Assembly (NCBI GenBank): GCA_020726505.1
Contig: JAHLEZ010000016.1
Location: 124,001 to 188,000 of the forward strand
DNA from: Leptodontidium sp. MPI-SDFR-AT-0119
Taxonomy: Eukaryota; Ascomycota; Leotiomycetes; Helotiales; Leptodontidiaceae
DNA length: 64,000 bases
Direction: 5' to 3'
Program-made: the position numbers and the translations under genes
The notes under the pieces: generated by a model
Databases searched by the model: none
Seen by the model: the letters and a program-made list of their open reading frames with translations, nothing else
Told to the model about the DNA's origin: nothing
In this document: piece after piece, positions 32,878-43,965 of the stretch
Layout: each line of letters begins with the position of its first letter
Numbering within the stretch: position 1 is the stretch's first letter

Positions 32878-34842
32878 TTAGTATTCAATAAAAAAATCGT
32901 TAAATTCTACATCCTCACCTAACCCCGCACTTAACCCCGCAGGTATTATACCTTGCCTTGTTAAGGCGCCACTACTAAAGTTAATTAAATCTACTGCGGC
33001 GTGCCTATTCTCTTTATAAACATTTTTAAATTAAGAAATATAATCCTTAATATAATAGGCAATACTAGCAGGGATTTCAAGAGAGGTAATAAAGGGCACA
33101 TCCCTCAATTAACTTAAATCTATAACAAAGGCCTCTACTATAAGCCTAAAACCTCTCTCTAACTACTCTCGTCTTTTTGAGTTCCTCTCGCGTTAAATCA
33201 TCTATTAGCCTATTAACTCCACCTTATTCTCGTCCTTATCTAAAGGTTTTAGTAGTAACGAAGGTGTAGGCACATAACTATGCCCAGATGCCTTAAGAGC
33301 CGGGTTTTACAGTGAATTTATATATATTTGAGGCCTTCCCGTGTGCTTAAGATAATAGAGTTCCCCGACTACAAAAGGTCTATAAGCGGGAGTAAGATTC
33401 GCTAAGAGAGCTAACGTAAACACTTAGTTCGTTATACTTTAGACGATTTAAAGTAACAAGAGTTATGTCAACTTGTCGATTAAAAAGGAACCTTAATTAA
33501 CTTTGGCTGTAGTTTCCACCGTAGCTTAATCTGGCTTCCTCTTCCTACTAAGCTTTAGTATATAGCTTGTTTTGTAGTCACCTTCGGCAAAGTTAGCAAT
33601 CTATGCTAGTAGAGGCTAGCTTTTAGTAACTCCTAGGGCTTTTGCGTTAATAAAAGCCGCCCATTTAATTTGACGCTTAATATCGATTCGGTAGTGCGTT
33701 CTTACCTTCTTTATAATATAATAACACTTCTTTTAGTTGTCACATAGCCTTTTTAAGCAAGTGTTATAGGTAAAAATCTCCGCACGGCTAACCTCTTTTA
33801 ATAAAAAGTCCTTTTTTATATCGCGTTTGGCATTAACCCTACACTATATTACGGAATCTCTTAGTATTAGACTCAATAGAGGCTCTCCATTAGAGAAATT
33901 AATAAATAGATTACTACCTAAGGTATCGATTCCACTACTTTCTCGCACCAAAGGAGTAGGCCTCACGGTATCCCGGGCTCTCTCCGCTTTAGATTTCCCT
34001 TTAGACTTCTTGCCTTTGCCTTAATATCTCTCATCCTCGGATTTCGACACATCTTTATCCTCCGCGGTTTTGTAGTATGCGTGTATTATAATCTTATTCG
34101 CCGAGGATATCTTCTTGTACTTGTAAATACATAGTAGAATCATGGCGTCGTCGAATGTCTCTTGATCTCTAACATTAAGCGCTAGAATCGGGCTCTTTAG
34201 ATTACTAAACAAGAACTCAAATACTTATTTTATTAGCCTTTCCGACAGTAATAAGCTCCTTTTCTTAATCTATAGTTTAACGCCCATTCTCTATATAACC
34301 TCGCATATGTATTTATAAGTAATTCGCTTAGAGATAAAATTTATATCCCAGTTTTTCATAATAACATTTTATCGGTTCTTATTAATAAAAGGCCACATAT
34401 TAAAGCTAATATATTATGCCTCCTTGTCGAATAATACCTTGGGATCAAAAGTAGGGCGTTTCTTTATAGGGGCAATCGTAGGTGTACGGATTTGAGCAAG
34501 AGAAGAAGTTATATCTAACACCTCTTTCTTAGGACCCCCCACACTGGTTTTTTAGCGTTATACTTACGGTAAGAAAGTTGTAAGGTCAAGAGCTTGCTCT
34601 TCACGGTCGAATTCAGTCGTCTTAACTCTACGACGCTTTGTAGGGGCTATTTTGGTTATCTAGGTGCCGTGGAGTTCCTCAAATGCCAAGAGGGAGTTAG
34701 TATTTGATTTTAGCCGCCGTTTCGAATTTTGCGAGCCATCGGGGGCTAGCCCTTATACGCGCTTAGAAGATTATAATAGCTTTATATGTAACTGCAAGTA
34801 TACTAAATTTCAGGCGATTCGGTAGTGTTGTTATGGAGATAT
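32878..34842 (-). pseudogene. Second gene of mariner element A, unrecognised
   Basis: Minus-strand frame of 1965 nt (655 codons) convergent with the transposase. Internal TAA/TAG codons are common but there is no net frameshift. Readable pieces: LNVRDQETFDDAMILLCIYK, SSANKIIIHAYYKT and a C-terminal end EDVEFNDFFIEY. It aligns with the frame at 36351..38319, which ends NDPDFFIDY. The composition is hydrophilic and rich in Lys, Ser, Thr and Pro, with no membrane segment and no domain I can name. The shared length and position in two copies argue for a real protein, perhaps a cargo or accessory DNA-binding protein (inference). Confidence 0.6.
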
Positions 34843-35119
34843 CAAAGGTAAGTGCTATATAGAGGGGGGCTGGGAGAGGGGTGGATGCGAAAAAGTGGTG
34901 GGGTCGCGTAAAATCGATTACAGTTATTTGCATAACGTGTGTTAGTAAGCGATTTTAACCGACCCCACCACTTTTGATTTCTAAGTTCCCCTCCACCATT
35001 CGCTATATATGCGCCCCTATATATAACTTTACAACGTAACGTCTAAAACACTTCGTAGATACGTTAAATTAAAGCTGCCACTTTACGCTTTCTAACGAAT
35101 TACTTTTTGTTGTTGTGCC

Positions 35120-36106
35120 ATGCCTGCTCGTTTACCTATATCCGTCGTGGCGGACATCGAGCATGCCCTCGACGAACCGGGACCCCTCCTGTTTGAGTAT
35201 CTTGAGCAAATCGTTGCAATTAATAACACTTTTATATAAACCGTTTGTCGAATTAAGAAGAGATTGGATAAGGGTTTGAAGGCTTTGCCTCTCTCTGGAG
35301 GACCGGTCCCGGTACTTTAATGGGAGTATGAAAAGGCCTTGAAACTCTTATTAGATTAGAGGCCTTGGATGTACTTAGACGAGCTAAAGATTTTTCTTTC
35401 CGAGGCATATGACATAGATGTGTTTATATTAACGATTTCCCGTGCTCTCTAACGAATTAAGCTTACTAAGAAACAACTTAAGTACGTTGCGGCTTAACGG
35501 AATAAAGAATTAAGGATAGTATGGCTTGATTTTATGTAAGAGTTCTTTATAGATCAAGTAGTCGCTGTCGACGAGTCTAGAAGTGACGAAAAGAATGGAG
35601 ATCGGACCTTTGGTTGGTCTCATAAAGGTGCTGAGGTAAGAGTTTCTTAATAGCTAGCGTATAAAGAAAGAGTCTCTATATTAGCGGCATATACTGTAGA
35701 CGACTACATAGTATCCCACACGTTGGAGGGCACATGTAATGCGGATATTGTATAGGATTTCTTAGTGGATTATTTGTTACTGTTATGTAACCCTTTTCTA
35801 GGGCCTCGATTAGTTGTTATATTAGACAACGCTTTAATCTATTATAAGAATATCGACGAGATATTAACGGCATATTAGCGTAAGGGTGTGTGGCTTAAGT
35901 TCTTGCCTTTATATTCCCTTGATTTTAATTCTATTAAAGAGAGCTTTAGGGATTTAAAGTATTAGATACGTCGGAACTACCGTAGAGAGCGTAAAAACCA
36001 CGTATCTTACTAGTCTTTCTTTGAATTTGCTATAAGAGAGTCGGGAACTGGTCTAAAGGCTGTATAGAGAGCGAGAGCGCATTTTAGGAATTGTGGGATG
36101 ACCTAA
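35120..36106 (+). pseudogene. Tc1/mariner transposase pseudogene, element B
   Basis: 987 nt (328 codons) from ATG (MPARLPISVVADIEHALDEP) to TAA, exactly co-linear with element A. Core motifs: VVAVDESRSDEKNGDRTFGW, LAAYTVDDYIVSHTL, VVILDNALIYYKN and FLPLYSLDFNSIKESF. The third catalytic acidic residue of the family's N-P-I-E context is Lys here. Fewer stops than copy A (about 12, all TAA/TAG). The less damaged codons make B the better guide to the ancestor. Confidence 0.8.
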
Positions 36107-36350
36107 ACATGTACTATTTTATAGTAATTATAGTAGGAGATACAAAGAAAGTGAATATCTGTTAATCTAATAATGATTTCCTAATTAGGTAATACTAAGT
36201 GAAAGTGAAGGTATAATGTGAGATGCGGGGGAGGGGTATCCTGGGTATAATATAATATGTAAAATTAACGTAATTAATTACAAAAACAAGGGAAACAAGA
36301 TATCTTGGACATAAGTATTACTTATTAATTATTACTTGCCTAAAAAAAAC

Positions 36351-38319
36351 TTAGTAATCTATAAAAAAGTCGGGGTCGTTAGTATCTTCACTTAACCCCA
36401 CACCTGGTATATTTTGTTTCTTTATAGCGCTATTACTAAAGTTAATAAGATTAACGGCAGCGTGTCTATTCTCTTTATAAACCTTCTTGAATTGAGAGAC
36501 GTGGTTGTTAATATAGTGGGTAATGCCAGCCAGAATATTAAGAGAGGTAATAAAGGGGACATCTCTTAATTGGCTCATATCTATAACAAAGGCCTCTTTT
36601 ATGAGCTCAAAACCTCTTTTTAACTGCTCTCTCCTCTTTGAATTCTTCTCTTTTTGAACTATCTATTAGCTTATTAGCTTTACCTTATTCTTATTATTGT
36701 CTAATGGTTTGAGAGGCGACGAAGGTGGAGGGATAGAGGTATGCCCAGATAATTTAGGAGCCGGATTTTGCGATGGATTTATATGTATTTGAGGCCCATT
36801 CGATTGCCTAGGATACTAAGATTCTAATACCGCAGATGGTCCGGGAGTACTAAATACAGTTGAATTAACTGTAGTAGTTAGCACTTGATTTGTTATGTTT
36901 TAAACCGTCTATAATAATAAGAGTTAAGTTAACTTCTCAATCGAGGAGGAGCTCTTATTAACTTTAGTTATAGTTTCTACTATAGTTTGATCTGCTTTCC
37001 TCGCGCTAGTAAGCTTTGGCTTGTAGTTGGTTTGGAAAGCACCTTTAGCGAAGTCGACTAGTTATTCCGCCGGCGGTTAAGTTTTTGTGACTCTTGGAGC
37101 TTTAGCGTTAATTATAGCCGCCTACTCTTGCTGTTGTTTTTAATCAATGGCGTGGTACGTTCTTGTCTTTTTTATAACGTAGTAACACTTTTTCTTGTTA
37201 TTACATAAGCGTTCTGTGTAGTTATTAATATGAAAGATCTTTGTACGAGTCACTTCTCCCGGTAAATACTCCTTTTCCTTTTGGCGTTTAGTATTTAATA
37301 TACGCTAAGTCACGGAATCCTTAGGTGTAGGACTAGTTCCTGGTTCTATATTTTCGTCGCCTGTAAGACCTTCTGAAAAGGGATTACTGTCTAGGGCATC
37401 GATTTCACTGTTTTCCCGGCTTAAAGGAGTAGGTCTCACGGTATCCTGGGCTTTGTTCGCTTTGGATTTGCCTTTGGATTTCCTCTTCCCTTAGCTTGTA
37501 GATCTTTTATCGCTAGAACCCGATACTTCTATCTCTTCTGGGGTTTTGTAATACGTATTAACTGTGATCTTATTAGCTGACGACATCTTCTTATGCTTAT
37601 ATATTTTGAGGGGAACTATAGTATCGTCGAATGTCTCTTGATCTCTTACATCGAGGGTCAACGTTAGGGCCTTTGGATTACTAAATAGTAGCTCAAATGC
37701 TTGTCTAATTGGTTTTTTCGGAAGGTAACAAGCTCTGTTGTTTAATCTATGGCTCTACCCTTATTCTCTATATAACCTCATATAATCGTTTATAGGTGAT
37801 TCGATCAGAGACGGAGTTTATATCTTAATTCTTTATAATCGCATATTGTTTGCTCTTGTTAATAATTGGCTATATATTAAAGCCAACGTTTTGTGGTTCC
37901 TTGTCGATTAACACCTTAGGATCGAAGACTAGGCGTTTCTTTATAAGGGCAGTTGTAGGTGTGCGAATTTGTGTAGGAGAAGAAGTCACATTTACTACCT
38001 TATAATTTGGCCCCCCCGTACTAGTTTTTTGGCGTTGAGCTTGAGGGGAAGAAGTCGTAGGGTCGGGAACTTGCTCTTTACGGTTAGATTTAGTCGTCTT
38101 CGCTCTGTGACGTTTTGTAGGGGCTATTTGGCGTGTCTGGGTACCGTAGAGTTCCTTAAATGCCGGGAGGGAGTTAGTGTTTGGTTTTGGCCGCCGTTTC
38201 GAATTTTGTGAGCTATCTGGCGCCAGCCCTTATACGCGCTTAGAGAATCGTGATGGCTCTATATATAACTGTAAGTATGCTAAATTTTAAGCGATTTGGT
38301 GGTATTGTTGTAGAGATAT
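36351..38319 (-). pseudogene. Second gene of mariner element B, unrecognised
   Basis: Minus-strand frame convergent with the transposase, 656 codons if one inserted base is removed from an A run near 37720. N-terminal part: QNSKRRPKPNTNSLPAFKEL (basic), TQTRQIAPTKRHRAK, then LIKKRLVFDPKVLID. Middle: DVRDQETFDDTIVPLKIYKH and MSSANKITVNTYYKT. Then NNKKKCYYVIKKTRTYH. C-terminal 75 codons are uninterrupted: MSQLRDVPFITSLNILAGIT ... VNLINFSNSAIKKQN ... FFIDY. There is no membrane segment and no known domain. Basic patches suggest nucleic-acid contact (inference). RIP stops at Gln sites inactivate it. Confidence 0.6.
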
Positions 38320-38659
38320 TAAAGGTAGGTGTTGTATAGAGAGGGGCTGGGGGAGGGGTGGATGCGAAAAAGTGGTGGGGTCGGTTAAAATCGCTTACTA
38401 ACACACGTTATGTAAATAACTGTACCAACACTAGTTATGAAAAAGGTTGTACCACAGCCGCTTGGTTAGGTTCCCCACGTCTTGTTTTCATACTATCCCC
38501 CCTTGGCCCGAATGTTAAATCGGTGGCGCGGAACATACTAGAAAATTTAACATTCAAGCCGGGGGGGGGAGAATAGTAGTTGGTGCGATCACGTGAACCA
38601 ATATCCCTTGGGGATTACTCTCCATGCCGTCGGAAGCGAGACTTGAGTACGCTTGAAAT

Positions 38660-38945
38660 CTCGACAACAAGCCCAACCACAGAGGTAGCAACAAAGATCT
38701 ATATACACAACGTATATAACCCCCCAAGATCGTTAGATTATAGGACGAGTTGCCTACCACACCTCAGAACGGCACTTTCCGCCCACCAGGAAGAAGAATA
38801 AATCATTTTAAGTGATTTTAACCTGCACCATGAACTTTAAGGCGGCTTAACGGTACGAGAAAAGAGATCCAAAATTAGACGACTTAATTAATATCATGAA
38901 GGAATACCAGCTAGGTAGCCTTCTACCTGCTTGTGTCCGGACGAA
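38660..38945 (+). pseudogene. LINE endonuclease fragment
   Basis: Frame with IYIHNVYNPPRSLDYRTSCL, LPHLRTALSAHQEEE, then after a stop IILSDFNLHHEL-stop-GG. This is the catalytic heart of the AP-type endonuclease of fungal Tad-like LINEs (usual form GDFNLHHPLWGG). The Trp is now a stop. It lies between the mariner nest and a membrane-protein gene. Confidence 0.65.
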
Positions 38946-39499
38946 TGGCATCGGTGACCAAATTAAGGTTCTTGGTTCCTAATGTCGCAGACAATTCTGG
39001 CTGTGTAATTGCCTCCTGATCAATTGATCGGCCCGTTGCTGGAGTAGGAGGAATATATGTGGCATCTTTGATGGGCGCGGTCGTCACAATCTGGGTGTCG
39101 TGTTCGACCCGAAATTTCGAAAGCATGTTTCTGGCGTTTGATCCTGGCGGAGAGATTGAAGCTGGAGGCTTCGAAAATCCAAATCAGCAGCTTGGAATCA
39201 CTTCTTTGGCTTTTAAACGGCAGGCTTCCTTATATGTGCTTCCCGTGGCCGAGGCGACTACGAGTTACTAATGTGCGTGGTGGCGATGCAGGACGGGCTT
39301 CAGCTGGCTATAGTCGACGTCTTGGTCGCTCCTGTTGTGTAGAGTAGTATCCTGGGATTGGCGGCGATGGGATACGAGGAGCAGCAGAAGTGCGAACCAG
39401 GTCGTTCTCGTTGATCTGTGGTGACGAGACTGGTTGTTCTAGATGGTGCCATGACTATTTCCAAAAGATAGAGAGAGATAATAGCTAAATAGGAAACAT
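38946..39499. other. Possible degraded coding sequence, not assignable
   Basis: Minus-strand pieces beginning ATGGCACCATCTAGAACAAC near 39453 and Pro/Ser/Arg-rich frames suggest an old gene, but stops occur in all frames and I recognise no domain. Confidence 0.3.
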
Positions 39500-41464
39500 T
39501 TATTCATGCATGTTCCCCGGGCACTCCGTTCTCCCACGTATCTCCTGCACCCCATCCCGTCCCTCCTCTACGACATCAAACGCTGCATGACCCAACCCAT
39601 CCACAATCCCGAACTTCAGCTGTGTTCCCCTCAACGATTTTGCTAACGGCTTAACTCCCATACAGTTGCACTCTTTGTCCAATCCGGTAGACGTCGTATT
39701 TCGGACAATGTTATCGAGACTCGGATTGCGAGTTGTCCGTAGGATAGACGAGAAGTTTGCAGCGTAGCTGACGTGGTTTATAAAGACGGCGCGGATCCCG
39801 ACAAGAACCGCAAAAGAAGCGAAGAAGACAGAGATGAAGTAGGCGAGTAGAAGATCTCGGGCGTTGTATTGGAAAACGTTGTGCACGAGGTTTGACGTGA
39901 TGGTGGTAGTTCTGTTCCGCGTAAATGTTAGCTGAGGGCTTAGGATATTCACCAGCCTGAAGTGATATGACGCTCTGCAGAATTTCGATTATATATATAC
40001 GTACTCATTGAAAGTTGTCACATTCGCATTTACGCCAAACAATGATATCGTGAAATTAAACCACATCTCCTCCAACCCTGCCTGGACCGTCAAATTCGGA
40101 TATAGAATACTCCTTCCTGCTGAAAATATAGGATAGAGGTCGGGCCCGAAAGCCAACTTGGTCTGTAGTACCGAACTAGTAACAACATATCCAGCTATGT
40201 GGCTCAAATTCCCACCGATGACATTGGTAAATGCATCGAGCATGCCTAGGTAGGAAAATGTTTGAAGCGCGGGGGATGTTGAACTGTCGAGCTCCGTAGT
40301 ATTTACCGGGTCAACGATGTTATTAGTATAAAGAACAGAACTTGTTGAAATAGCAGTAGAATTAACTATTGTTCGATTCAACAGATTGACTGTTTGCACT
40401 GTGTTCGTGAAGTTGAAATGCACAGTGTAAGATGTGTTGAAGAGCTCACAAAGTACCCCTTGGATTTGAATGCCGTTGTCAAAATTGAGCCAACCGACTA
40501 ATAGTTGTTCTTGTTTGTTTAAAACCGCGGTGTAATCCAGCGTGGATCTCATTGTTGAATTCAGGATATTAATGGTGGTTGAATTTGCGGTGTAACATTG
40601 CATCCACGGCCCAAAGAATTGTAAGGTGTAGCTAGCGTTCGGAGCCGGGCTTTCGATAGAAACAACATCACCTCCGATAGTTGTAACAGTTGCTAGATTG
40701 GAAAGTTGGGGACGCGGGCCGTCGTAACTCACACCACGCTCGTTCACACCACGCTTGTTCACACCACCTCTATCGTCCGGAGTCAAGAATTCCACGACTG
40801 AAAGCTCTACAAATGTCTCCGCCACGGTAAAATTCGGTGTTTTAACGGGCAGATTGAGAACTTCCGGCATGACGACAGGTATGACAAATAACGTTGATGG
40901 AGGCACTACCATTGCCAATGGAATGGTCCTAATAAAGGATATCTTGTGAGTTTCCTTCTCAGGCTATGAGGCCATACTTCGTTTGTGGACTTACCATATT
41001 AGCAAGGCAAGAACGGTCCCAATTTTCACTCGATTGAGCATCTCGAGGTTCAAGAAGGAAAATGGATCAGTAGTAGCACTGAACGTCGCGTCCAGGGTAC
41101 CGATAGACATGGGTTTCTTTCTAAACATAACCCAAATGTGTTGTATATATGCCGTTGAAATAGCGCTGATAAGAGAGGCTTTGACAAGGAACGTAAATGC
41201 AGTACCATATCTAGTTGCCCATTGTTGCGATATCTTGCCGATAGGATGTCCAGCCAGTGAGCTATAGAACAGATGATGCCCAACAGCCAGAAGAGTTCCG
41301 ATCACCAGGAGTCCAACCATCTGGGTTGGTACCAGCCAGTCGATTCTCCAGCTGGACGAATTCTTGTTGCTCTGAAGGGGAGCGCTCGGTGGTTCGAGGG
41401 CGTCTGGAGAGGGGTCAATATCTCGTATTTCCGCTAGTTCAGAGGCTGATTTTTCCATAGCCAT
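39500..41464 (-). CDS. Fungal integral membrane protein, unknown function, 3 exons
   Basis: Minus-strand exons 41464..40995, 40928..40005, 39956..39500. Introns are 66 and 48 nt with GTAAGT and GTACGT donors. Phases agree, giving an intact 616-aa frame. Start MAMEKSASELAEIRDIDPSP (another Met at residue 3). Membrane segments near 50-70 (GLLVIGTLLAVGHHLFYSSL), 89-111, 148-172 (across the first intron, LALLIW/TIPLAMVVPPSTL) and 500-520 (LLLAYFISVFFASFAVLVGI). Residues 175-495 form a large domain with about 25 N-x-S/T sequons, so it is probably lumenal or extracellular and glycosylated. This architecture (three N-terminal helices, glycosylated loop, last helix, cytoplasmic tail) is common in a large uncharacterised ascomycete family. 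No catalytic motif was seen. Confidence 0.75.
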
Positions 41465-41778
41465 GTTTGCGACGTGGGGACGTATGGATGCGCTTTAGAG
41501 GGTGAAATCGGACAGTGTTGAAAAATAGAGATAATTACCAGAAGAACAAGGAGGGAAGCTATATGACAAAAATAATGCACTCAACTAGTACAACATGCAG
41601 GTCAATACACGTGAAGCCCAAATGAAGCCACCGCCAGACGTGTCATTCTGAGAATGCATCGTCTCAAAAATGATATCCAATCTTGACGAAGCGTGGCTTC
41701 TGTGATTAATAATGCAGCCTTTTGTGCATTTGGAAGCGGCAGAGTTCGTATCTAGAAACTTCGTGGAGCTTGTGGTTT

Positions 41779-41814
41779 GCTCGTTTATGAAACCGCTAGA
41801 CCATGATTGGTTAT
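41779..41814 (+). repeat. 36-bp direct repeat, unit 1
   Basis: Starts GCTCGTTTATGAAACCGCTA. Two mismatches to 41944..41979. Confidence 0.75.
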
Positions 41815-41943
41815 AGCAGAGCAGCTGAATGCACTGACAGCGCCTGAATGTACTTATAACGCCACTCTAATGCGGTATCACGATAACTTCTATTCGCTCA
41901 GCTTGCATTCGGCTAGAGCCCAGCTATGTCTCATGTTTGTACG

Positions 41944-41979
41944 GCTCGTTTATGAAACCTCTAGGCCATGATTGGTTAT
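41944..41979 (+). repeat. 36-bp direct repeat, unit 2
   Basis: Starts GCTCGTTTATGAAACCTCTA and ends GATTGGTTAT. Confidence 0.75.
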
Positions 41980-42249
41980 CCCATGAACTGCCAGAACACC
42001 TTAAAAAACACTTTTTTGTGGGGCAACTGAAGGGCCTGTACGCGATCCCTAAAGCCTATTTTTGGGCGCTGAATTCTGAGCCTGTTAGGGGCTGCTTTAG
42101 CGAACACTGCCCTGAAGCAGATGAAGGGCCGCCTGATTGCTCCTCTCTCAAGGATACATCTAGGGATCTATCTCAAGCCAGAGACTAAAGACGCTCCACA
42201 AGCTACGTCACTAAGCCAAGCCGCCTTTCTACACGAGTAGTACTTAAGT

Positions 42250-43116
42250 AACGGGCAGGCTGCCTTGCAATGCCTCTCGATCACAGATCTGGACGTGTAA
42301 GCTTGGCGTGAAGAATGCGCACCTGGTGCTTTGCACACGGCTCAAGAGGCCATCGCGGGGTGTACTGAGATCTTCGGCGAGATGAGAACATTGATAGAGG
42401 AAAGGAGAGCAGGTGTCGGAAGACTCATTTTGCCATTCAAGGAAGCCAAGATTCAGCTTTTGAATGCGCGGCTGGCAAGTTTGAAGAGCACCTTACAACT
42501 ACTGCTCTCGGTACTACAGTATGCTCAAACTGTGAACATGTAAGTCCCTAATGTTTACCATCACTGATGATGCTCATGCGAAAATAGAGATCCAAACGCA
42601 AGCCAGTGGAGTCTCAGTGGAACTTGGGTCATGGCTCAGTTCGAAATGCTCATCAAGGAGCTTCAAGAAAGGATCGGATCAAGTCAAAGCGTCGTAGGGG
42701 AGTCGTCTAAGTCCAGCGCTCAAGACCCTGAAGGGGTCATAGGGGCGAAGGAGGTGTACATCTTGGCGTCGGAAATTGTTCCCGCGTCATTTCCCACAAA
42801 TGACACTGGACAAGTAATTGGACGAGGCCAGAAGTTGACGGCAGCAAGCTCGGAGACTCCTCTTCCAGATGTTTCCGGCATTAAAGTCAAGCTTGATGAA
42901 CCGGAGCAAGCACCAGCAAAGATAGGGCTGTTGGGCGACGACAGCGGAGAGTCCAGTGATCAAACATATGGCATGAGATCGATTTTTGAGGGTTGCTACC
43001 ACGTTGTCGCTACGGTGATATGCTGCCCATGCTCCGTTGTCCGCACCAGATGGCGACGTCCAGAGCGGCGAGAAGGGATAAGGGACGGAGTAGGCCAGAC
43101 TACTATTTTATTTTGA
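42250..43116 (+). pseudogene. HeLo-like (Helo_like_N/PigL_N) domain gene, probably inactive
   Basis: Two exons, ..42539 and 42588..43116, with a 48-nt intron (GTAAGT donor) whose phase holds. Exon 1 reads QAALQCLSITDLDV-stop-AWREECAPGALHTAQEA, then IFGEMRTLIEERRAGVGR, LPFKEAKIQLLNARLASLKS and TLQLLLSVLQYAQTV. This is the helical N-terminal domain of many fungal STAND/NLR proteins and lone prion-forming-type proteins. Exon 2 (DPNASQWSLSGTWVMAQFEM ... ELQERIGSSQSVV) ends in a Cys-rich basic tail after 176 codons. No NACHT or repeat domain follows, so this is a stand-alone HeLo-like protein. A TAA at 42298-42300 (CAA to TAA would explain it) breaks the frame, and no start codon upstream is certain. 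Confidence 0.5.
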
Positions 43117-43965
43117 GCAAGATACTAGTATTGGTAATTAATGACTTTTAAGTGGAGATCGAGATGGCACCTGATTCGCGCTTGAAAAAGTTAGAAATTT
43201 CTTTTGTTTTTAGGTGCTCGGAATTTTAGATAGTAGTATCCACTCGATCGGTCCTCGAGAGCTGTACTCGTAACTCACTGCCGTATCTTCAAGAACGGCA
43301 CTGTCCGGAGCTTCACGCTGGAATCTTCATATACAGAAGTTTTATCATGTTTGAATGTCCTTCTAAGAGGGAGGTTAAGGGAAGATAAACTACACGCAGC
43401 ACAAAGTAAAGAACGCCCTATCTAGCTATAACAAGAAGCTAAAGCGCTCTATAGTTCAAGCCAGGCCTTCCTCGTACTCCAGCCACACAAAGTGGATTCG
43501 CGTCTTGACTTGAACGATGTGACCGAACGTTCAATATTAATTTCCCTGTGACCGCTAATAGTATAAAATTAGAGTGAAGTACAGCCTCCAAGTCAGGTCT
43601 TCCGAAAGCTAGGCAATCACAAGCGTGTCTGGCAAGAGGTCTCATTTAACGCGTGCCGAGTCCAAAGGAAGCATTGGCCTGCCTTTGTACTCAGCTGCGT
43701 CGAACCAAGTCTGGCCAAGACCTACAGCTCAAATTCTACCACCCCAATTTCACGCTCGAAGCGATACGAGCTTTTGACAATTAGACCCCGACAGAGTCTC
43801 TCCTCCTTTGATGCCACTTCTGACTTTTGGTGGAGCTAGTTGACGCTGATGCAAGCGTTGATCAACTCGCCAATCGCCGAATCGAATGACACCAAATCAT
43901 ACCAGACGCCATAATTACGGCACACAAACAGCCATCGGGATGAAAGGTCAGACCAGTGGAAACGG
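43117..43965. other. Intergenic, no gene
   Basis: Only shadow or short frames. The 43836-44027 minus frame overlaps the HET gene in another phase. Confidence 0.4.

Larger units (their letters stand above)
34921..38422 (+). mobile_element. Tc1/mariner element B, two-gene, nested in A
   Basis: 3502 bp. Starts CAGTTATTTGCATAACG after TA (34919-34920) and ends CGTTATGTAAATAACTG before TA (38423-38424). CAGT is the usual Tc1/mariner terminus. The terminal repeats continue inward TGTTAGTAAGCGATTTTAAC and CGACCCCACCAC for over 50 bp. It sits inside the right terminal repeat of element A: the bases flanking B rejoin to match the complement of A's left end. It carries the same two genes, in the same orientation, as A. 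Confidence 0.85.
31449..38449 (+). mobile_element. Tc1/mariner element A, two-gene, split by element B
   Basis: Starts after TA (31447-31448) with CAAGCTCTTTTCATAACTAG and continues TGTTAGTAACCGATTTTACG. The right terminal repeat runs to 34920, is interrupted by element B, and resumes at 38425..38449 (CCAACACTAGTTATGAAAAA), followed by TA (38450-38451). Without B the element is about 3.5 kb. It carries a transposase on plus (31648..32634) and a second convergent frame on minus (32878..34842). Ordinary fungal Tc1/mariner elements are 1.2-2.2 kb with one gene. Confidence 0.8.
41465..42249. other. Intergenic with a 36-bp direct repeat
   Basis: Contains two near-identical 36-mers 165 bp apart. 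A frame at 41937-42188 spans the second repeat and has no recognisable domain. Confidence 0.4.

Noticed and set aside
34921..38422. Tandem duplication as the explanation for the two mariner copies
   Set aside because: TA duplications flank B, and A's terminal repeat resumes after B, which shows transposition into A.
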